From Branchiostoma floridae (lineage: Eukaryota; Chordata; Leptocardii; Amphioxiformes; Branchiostomatidae), in NCBI RefSeq assembly GCF_000003815.2, contig NC_049985.1, forward strand, positions 15,627,135-15,691,134: a stretch of 64,000 nt of DNA, read 5' to 3'. A program made the translations under genes and the position numbers. Below, one piece after another: positions 57,113-64,000 of this stretch. The notes below the pieces were generated by a model that saw only the letters and a program-made list of their open reading frames with translations, was not told the DNA's origin and searched no databases. Each line of letters begins with the position of its first letter. Position 1 is the first letter of the stretch.

Positions 57113-60100
57113 TATGAGCCGATTGATATGGTTTCCAGCTTTGGTGATGGGAAATATCAAATTCAAAATGAGCGGGGAAAGCTGATATGAGCTGTGATTT
57201 ACCAAGGGTTTATCTATAAACCACATCTGAGCTATCAATATTTATGTGGTGAGATGAAACTGCTATAAAGGGGCTCTCAACCCTGGGTGCCCATTGGAAA
57301 GATGAGCAGAGTTCTGCATAATTTAGAAGGACATAGAATAGCTGGAGGCAGTGGAAGAATGTATAATTAGGTCCTGTCATCTCACCTTCAGAGGTGACAA
57401 TTCAACACCTTTAGACTGTTTGTAGGCCAAGGAAAAGAAAATGTTGACAATATTTTTTCCCCGTTATCTAACTGCCCCAAGCCTATTATTTTGGGTTGAC
57501 CACCGGCAAGGGATAGAAAATTTTTGATCCAAGTGATGAAAATGTAGAATGATATTCCATCATGTTCTCATCATTTTTGAGAACGGAAAATTTTGCTTGT
57601 ACAAATTATCAGACTTAAAATTAGAATGTTATGTTTGATAAAGGTTTCCTGATGCATTTCAGTTTGTCATTGTTAAACTACATTTGTAACATCACTTTGG
57701 AAGAAATCTGAAAAAAAAAGATAAAATAATTCAAATATTTTCTTCAGGACCATTGCAGGAAACACAACATTTCTTTCCGATGCTTTACCATGTAAATGTG
57801 GAATAATTGTTGTAAGTGGGTGGGTGCGTTAGTTTGTTTGTGTGTGTGTGTGTTTATTCCTAAGAGAAGAGAAATTCAACACAGGCTATACATGTATGTA
57901 TGACTGAAAATTAGTCAGCTGGTAGAATGGAGAATGATTAAAGAAAGGTAGCACTGGGAAGAAGATTTGCAAAGAGCAGGCTCAGGTCAACCATGCAGGT
58001 ATAACAAAGTCTTTGTGTTACTCTGCCAAAGGCACCATCCAACCACCTTCCCTCTCCTTATATGAACTTGACAGCTCCCTTCCTAATTGATTGGGAATTT
58101 GCATCATGTCCCAACAGTGCATTATGTAGTTGCTGTTCATTTTACCTCGCCTATGCACTCATCTTTTGTTGTTTTCTTCTTCTTGTGTGTATTTCTGGAC
58201 AAAAAAAAATGAAGTGCAGGGCAATGAAACATTACTTCAGCTGTAAGGCATGGGAGACTTAATGATGAAATACATGTGAAGATTTTCTGTTACGCAACTG
58301 AAGGGCAACTATGTCAACCAGATGTTCGTATTGAGCTTAGCTATGGTACCGGGAGAATTCTGAAGCAGATGAGGTGTGATTCTGTGGTGATCCAGTTGTG
58401 CAGAATTACCATAGTCTTCATTTTCATGCCTGAAGAGTCATAGATTTTCTTCAAATGCCCAGAAAAGCCATTAAAACAAATAATAAGATATAGATCTGAA
58501 TCCCAAGCAGAGTTTGCTCTTGTGATATTGCAGCTGTGGGCACATGTAGAGTGAAGAATGCTTCTCTTTCTACATTTAATGTTATCATGTGAGTTGTAAG
58601 AAGGTGGTTGCCTCTCTGAAGGGTGGGAGTTATTACTGTCTATGGTGCTGAACGTGCAGCTGTGGTTGTAGGTTGGGCTGTAGAATCAATGACACACCAT
58701 TTCCTGTTCGTGATACAAACAGTGCTGTGACCTCCGCCATCACATCTGGGACCAGCAACAGCGCCACTAGGTGATCCTTGGAGAAGTGGGGGCATTTGGC
58801 ATCAATTATTTCTTGCTGGCAGGATGTTATGCTCCATTGCAGACGTGGCTCAGGTCAGACTGAATGGGAGCCAGGGAGGGTTCTACCACAGCACTGCTTG
58901 GCAGTGACTTATTTTCCGCTAGCCCCAAGGCCAGGAGAAGACAGAATCAATTGCGTTTCAGCCGCCTTGTTGAACAATAGAATGGTGTTACTTCGCTGTA
59001 GTTGACGCCCTCCAAACTAGATGATGAATGTTAGAATTACAGGCAATGATGCTGACAGCAGAGGGTATCATGTTAGCACCTCTCTGATGCTTGCATGGAA
59101 AGGGTGAAGTTAAAAAAGATTGAAGAGCCACAAAGATGGAACTTGCTGAACTGCTCCTTTGCACAGAGAGTACCAAGAGGTTATTCAAGCCTTTTATCCC
59201 ATAGGTAACCTGTCTAGGCTGCTCTAGGAAAGAAAAGTATCGGTGAGGATGGCAGTTTGGCATTTATCCTGCATTAAATTTCTAACCAGTACTAGCTAGA
59301 CCCAGAAAATATTTTTGATGTTTCCAAATTCTTNNNNNNNNNNNNNNNNNNNNNNNNNNNNNNNNNNNNNNNNNNNNNNNNNNNNNNNNNNNNNNNNNNN
59401 NNNNNNNNNNNNNNNNNNNNNNNNNNNNNNNNNGGGCAAAGTTGGAAGTAAAATACTGTTTTGTTTGGAGAAAGCAATAAAATGATATGACAGACAGTAC
59501 AAAATAACTGGCAATCAGTATCTATCAGGTCTTTAGGCTCATATTCAAAACTGAAATTGACACGTAGTATGACAAGGTTCAGACAATAGGACCATAAGCT
59601 CAGTAGTGAGTTTGTCATTCAAATCTTTCTAATCTTGTGTTGATTGATAACCAGTTTGGTCGTCTAAGACAGTGAATTGATGGATGATCTAGTAAGATAC
59701 ATTACAACAGAGACTTTGGTAGGATAGAATCAATAAATATAAGAATGAATAGTAGAAAGTGATGGACAGTGTTGAACAGCTTGGTAAAGTAAAATCTGAT
59801 GGTCAATTTGGCACACTAGAAACTTGTGCAATCTGTTACAGTGGAGAAAGATCATTCGGTGCAGGAAAAACTGATGGACAGTCTGGTAATGTACACATTA
59901 CTATCGGCATTTGGGTACAGAAGAAATACACGTGATGGCATTGATATTGGCCTAGCCCTTGAAGTGTGATCAGACAGATGTGTTGGCTTAGGTTAATGGC
60001 CACACAGGCTCCAAGGGGATATAGCTCACTAGGTACTGATTCATAGTATTCTCTTCAAAATGCACTACCGTAACGGTTGTAGTATTCACAAAGTCGGTGG

Positions 60101-60591
60101 ACACTAATGTATTGTACATGCAGCCCAATCCGCAGAGATGTTTCCGTCATCTACAAAGTGCATTCACTTGTAGAATTTCTTACAGGAAATCTTAAAGCTT
60201 TTGTTTGTGACAAGTGTCTTGTTTTCACAGTTTTTTTTGGTGGTGACCTGTCTATGCCAAATTCATGACACCTTGAATGTCTCCCCTACAGTAATACAAT
60301 CATGTACTTCTGTTTTAACTGCAACTTTTTAACACTGAAAAAACTCCTTTCCCCTCTACCATAAAACAAAACAGCCCCATATTGAATGATATGTGTAAGG
60401 AATGGAAAAGAATATGTGTAATGACAGTCATTTGACAATGATATCCATATCCCAGTCCAAACACTTCACATTCACTTGTGCTAGATGTAAATTCATGCAC
60501 ATGTACTGTACAGAAATAATGCAAATGTTGACTTCAACATGCAACTCTGAAGCATATCAGATTTATATATCAGCCATTTCTTGTGCATAAA
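57113..60591. other. Noncoding DNA, includes a gap and a GC-richer stretch
   Basis: A (GT)n run lies at 57835-57853. 58640-59000 is GC-richer and unique, with a CAGCTGTGG word. No gene is supported. The assembly gap is listed separately. Confidence 0.4.
59334..59433. other. Assembly gap (100 N)
   Basis: Exactly 100 undetermined bases. Confidence 0.99.
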
Positions 60592-61188
60592 ATGAAAAAG
60601 AATGATGATCACCATGGTTCAAAAAGCATGCTAAAGTGTCTACCGACCTTCCAGGAAAGTTCATTTTTCACGATACAAGAACTTTATACAAATGTCTTTT
60701 CATGCACGACAATCATCCATCTCGGTTACGGGAGTGCTAAAAGTAGGGCTAGTCATCCATGTGTGAATTTGTGTTTTCCACCCATCATTACTGCAAGACT
60801 GAAGAGATTTCTTAAGCATATCACTGATGCAGAGCAGCTTAATGTTGCCAGGAGAACTGAATGGCACCCTGATGGGTTGTTCACTAGCCCACTAGGATGC
60901 AAAAGCAGCTTTACGTGTCATAGGAGGGGGAAAAGCAAAGTCTGTCACAGGATTTTATGCCTCTTTCTGGTGTCATACAAACGGTTCCGGCTGCAAAGTC
61001 AACCAGATCTACAGTGGCAATCCCTGATAGTCGTGAGTCATGTTTTGTACAGGTTAAGGACTCTTCAAAATCTTGGGACAAATGCGACTGACATGCTATT
61101 TGTTATGTTAGAGGGAATGGTGGGGGTATTCTTATATATTGCTGGAGATAGAGAGGGTCATTCTATGAACAAGGTCGACGGAGTTTGA
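60592..61188 (+). CDS. Long anonymous open frame (198 codons from ATG)
   Basis: This is one of the two longest open frames in the window, and the other is explained by repeats. I start it at the ATG at 60592; the frame opens slightly upstream. It ends with TGA at 61186-61188. At about 40% GC, roughly 0.02 frames this long are expected by chance in 64 kb (my own rough estimate), so it deserves attention. The product would be basic, with a Lys/Arg/His-rich N-terminal half, several Cys residues, and a hydrophobic stretch near the C-terminus (Met-Leu-Phe-Val-Met-Leu to Val-Phe-Leu-Tyr-Ile-Ala). I recognise no domain. It could be a single-exon gene, an exon, a transposon remnant or chance. Confidence 0.28.
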   Translation: MKKNDDHHGSKSMLKCLPTFQESSFFTIQELYTNVFSCTTIIHLGYGSAKSRASHPCVNLCFPPIITARLKRFLKHITDAEQLNVARRTEWHPDGLFTSPLGCKSSFTCHRRGKSKVCHRILCLFLVSYKRFRLQSQPDLQWQSLIVVSHVLYRLRTLQNLGTNATDMLFVMLEGMVGVFLYIAGDREGHSMNKVDGV

Positions 61189-61882
61189 CCGAAAATTTAG
61201 GGTCAGTCCCTATATTAATTTCAGTGTTGGAAAGAAAGTTTAGCAATTTCTATAACCATATAGACCCATTGCATTTTTGATAAAAAAACTTTTCAGGTCT
61301 ATTTCTCTTAGACAATTTGGTTGCCAATGAACATAATTTATACTTTTCCAAAATTTTGCAAAGATCATTTGGTATCTCTTTGAGACATTTTGCAATTTGA
61401 AATGATGAATTTGTCTAATATTTGCCCTCACTCTGCTCAGTAAAACCCCTTTCATATCTTTGGAGAAAGGTCAGGTCATGGCCACACAGGAGGCTGTCAC
61501 AGTGAAATATTGTATATTGACAGAACAGGAGTTTGCTTGAAATCACATTGATTACATGCCAGGAAAAATTGAAAGAATTTGACTTCCTTGAACCCCATGT
61601 AATCCTCTCCATCAATCACAGTCTATGCCTTTACAGAGGAACATGTGTAGAGCAACAAAGCAATAATGTTGCTCTAAGAATTTGGTATCACAAAAAATTA
61701 CCTAGCATATTTACTTGTGCTTTCAGTTTTATCTTGTGATGGTTTGGTTTCCTCTAAATTTTTCCATCATGTATCATTCTTTAGCAGTGCCATAGTTTGT
61801 TGTGACTGCTTTTCTACTATGATCCCAACATTTTGAAACACATTAGCTTCGTAAAATTTGTGTAGAAGTCCAAAACCATGTT
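61189..61882. other. Noncoding DNA, nothing recognised
   Basis: No supported feature. Confidence 0.4.
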
Positions 61883-62215
61883 CAGGGCTCAAAATACTAC
61901 CTAAATATGCAGGTTACTGCAGGTAAAATTGGAGCTGTGTAGGTATTTCTGGTGTCTACCTGCACCCAATATAACCTGCACTGGTCCATGGGTATTATAG
62001 ATAAATGTCCTGTAATGTAGCTGTTTTGTAGCTGCATTGACTGATACTACATATAAAGAATGAAAGAAAAAATAGCAATCATGGTTCCTGAACAATTTTA
62101 GTATGATCCATACTTCCTATATTCAGAGTGGTGCAGGTAAATTTTGTCTGGTGCAGGTGATTTTAAATGTTACCTGCACCAGTGCAGGTATGCAGAAAAA
62201 ATATTTTGAGCCCTG
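61883..62215. mobile_element. Short hAT-type element with GCAGGT motif clusters
   Basis: The ends CAGGGCTCAAAATA and inverted CAGGGCTCAAAATA are identical over 14 bp. GCAGGT or ACCTGC occurs about eight times, clustered near both ends, as expected of hAT subterminal binding sites. CATGTT appears at both flanks, suggesting a degraded target duplication. The 333-bp body has no transposase. Confidence 0.85.
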
Positions 62216-64000
62216 CATGTTTGTAATCATAATTCATATACATGTATGTTTGCTCTGCTCTATCATAAAGAGCTCCACATAACTGAAAATAAGGATCCTC
62301 AGTTGCATGCTCATTCAGTCCTATTTCTGTATCCTTCTTATCATACTTCCAACCTAACAATAAGAAGTTGATTTCTCCCAGTGGTCATGAATGATTCAGA
62401 CTGGTCATAATTTCTGGTCCTCTCCAGAAAAGGGAGTAATCACTTTTGTTACACATAGAACACAAAATGGGCTGTAAAATGCGGAACATAAATAATTTAT
62501 TGCATACGAAAAAGCTGATAATGATGGTTTAGGTCTGTTGGGGCTTCATTTGTGAAGTCAAAAATGGTACCATAATTGTTTTCATGACCTACTACCAGTT
62601 ATCTGTGCTTTATGGGCTGAATATATTTGGATTTATTGGGCAACAAATCAACTGTAGGTTAGCTGCATTTTTGTGATAGTAACTCATTTATTACATTTCA
62701 CGGTTCTAAAGAAGTATGGAACCTAGCAAAAAAAGACCCTTCATAGGAGATGTAAGAACACAATGCTTTCAGAATACCCTTCATATCTATTTCTTATATT
62801 TCTTGTAAAAGAATTGTTCAAACAATTGGACATTTTTTCATATATTTGATAGATCATGAAACTAATTTTCTTATTTGACTATTTGATTCATACCATGATA
62901 GCTTGATAGAAAAAAATCTATACAAGGAGGAAGAACTTTATTCAGGCTTCAAATCTGTAGAGTATGAATCTTTGATACCTTTTGTCATTGGGAGCCTTAG
63001 AGTGTTAACCTTCTCCCTAATATGGGCTTATTGGTTTTACGTTACAGCTTATGTGTCAGCAGGGAAAGGGAGATACATGTACTTACCATGTAAGTGGGAT
63101 CATGAGATGTGAACTTTTCTGCTTACTCAGGTCATTTGGGAAATGAACGTTAACTTCTTTTGGGTGACAAATGTATTAATTTAGGTCAGCTTGTGATTAT
63201 TTCATTGTGGTAATGATCCCCCTGGGGTGCCTGGGTCTCCTTTATTAGCACTGGTAATGAGCAAATGGTTCCTAGTTTACAAGTCACATTAGTCAATGTC
63301 ACTTTGTGACATATTGATGCTTACGCTGCAGCCATTAATGGTTTGATTGTAGTGAGTTGCCGGTAGACGTGAGCTGTGTGTGCAATATACTTTAGATCAT
63401 CTAAGGCCATGTTATCACAGTGTTTTTGGAGCCCAGCCAATTTCCAATTCCAATTTCTTGATGTTGTGCAAAACAAGGTACGTGACTCATCAAAGATAGG
63501 TAATGTAAGGGACATGCATTATGTGCCTGAAAAACGTGACTGATGTAAAATGATGTGATGTGCATGTAAAACCTTGATGGTGGATCATAAACCCTGTTTT
63601 TCCTGCATATTTTGAAGCTCAATATCTAAATGTTACAGCCTGAAGAAGTCATTCAGAATTCATCTGTAATTACCCTGGCTGATATGGTCTCTAACAGGAT
63701 TTCTGTCCAATTAGAATGTATGAGACTTTTAAAGAGACCTGCAGCTATATTGTAGCTTTGGTAATTGTCTCTTCAGACTCCTTCCAGATGGTAATTATGG
63801 CTAACAGCAATCATGTCTACTCATTATTTCCCTTCATATGACAGTGCAATATCTACACTAACTACTAATTTTCCTAATGGTGTTGAGGTAGGAAAATTAG
63901 AACTTGGAAATACATGTATATCAAAATTCGAGCCATATAATGTTTATTATATGAAAGTTTCAGAGGCAAATTAAAGTCTTAGAGAGGAGACAGCCTAATA
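62216..64000. other. Noncoding DNA, nothing recognised
   Basis: AT-rich; frames up to 73 codons only, with no repeats noticed. Confidence 0.45.

Overview
The window looks like intergenic or intronic DNA from a marine invertebrate, most likely an amphioxus (Branchiostoma). Evidence: AT-rich sequence with no long open frames, splice-site-like signals, many microsatellites, three 100-N assembly gaps, a heavy excess of the palindrome TACATGTA, and several MITE and SINE families of the type I associate with Branchiostoma. The species call is inference from remembered repeat sequences. No prokaryotic features (operons, Shine-Dalgarno sites, CRISPR) are present. No complete host gene could be identified. 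Three short exon-like stretches (40940-41007, 45460-45714, 50052-50423) and one long anonymous open frame (60592-61188) are the only host coding candidates, and all are weak.

Most supportable content is repetitive. DNA transposon remnants include: a long-TIR mariner-like foldback (1379-2302); a deleted mariner with recognisable transposase remains (56535-57112); a pogo/Tigger-like element (24304-24810); two short hAT elements (28283-28622, with a perfect 8-bp target duplication, and 61883-62215); a 9-bp-TSD Mutator-type MITE (11254-11491); a PIF/Harbinger-type MITE (55397-55902); six copies of one palindromic TA-type MITE (16480, 27848, 30085, 31893, 34549, 43389); two opposite copies of a 212-bp MITE (39733, 48611); and tRNA-derived SINEs (35365-35916 minus, 51972-52110 plus, perhaps 22409-22472).

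Tandem repeats are frequent: a 135-bp satellite with a three-unit higher-order period (8196-9335), a 115-bp array (20470-21930), a 140-bp array (23100-23930), a 145-bp near-identical triplication (47814-48250), and duplications of 173 and 211 bp. A 180-bp-armed inverted repeat lies at 46732-47226.

The most unusual segment is 17.75-24.13 kb. It is visibly richer in CpG than everything around it and contains both large arrays. It also holds a 2.15-kb unit bounded by a perfect 22-bp inverted repeat and lined with CGTCC/GGACG motifs. The flanks of that unit appear to be two halves of a 115-bp array repeat, so it looks like an insertion into the array. A TATA box, a consensus splice donor and a downstream AATAAA in the same block raise the possibility of a transcription unit, but no protein could be recognised.
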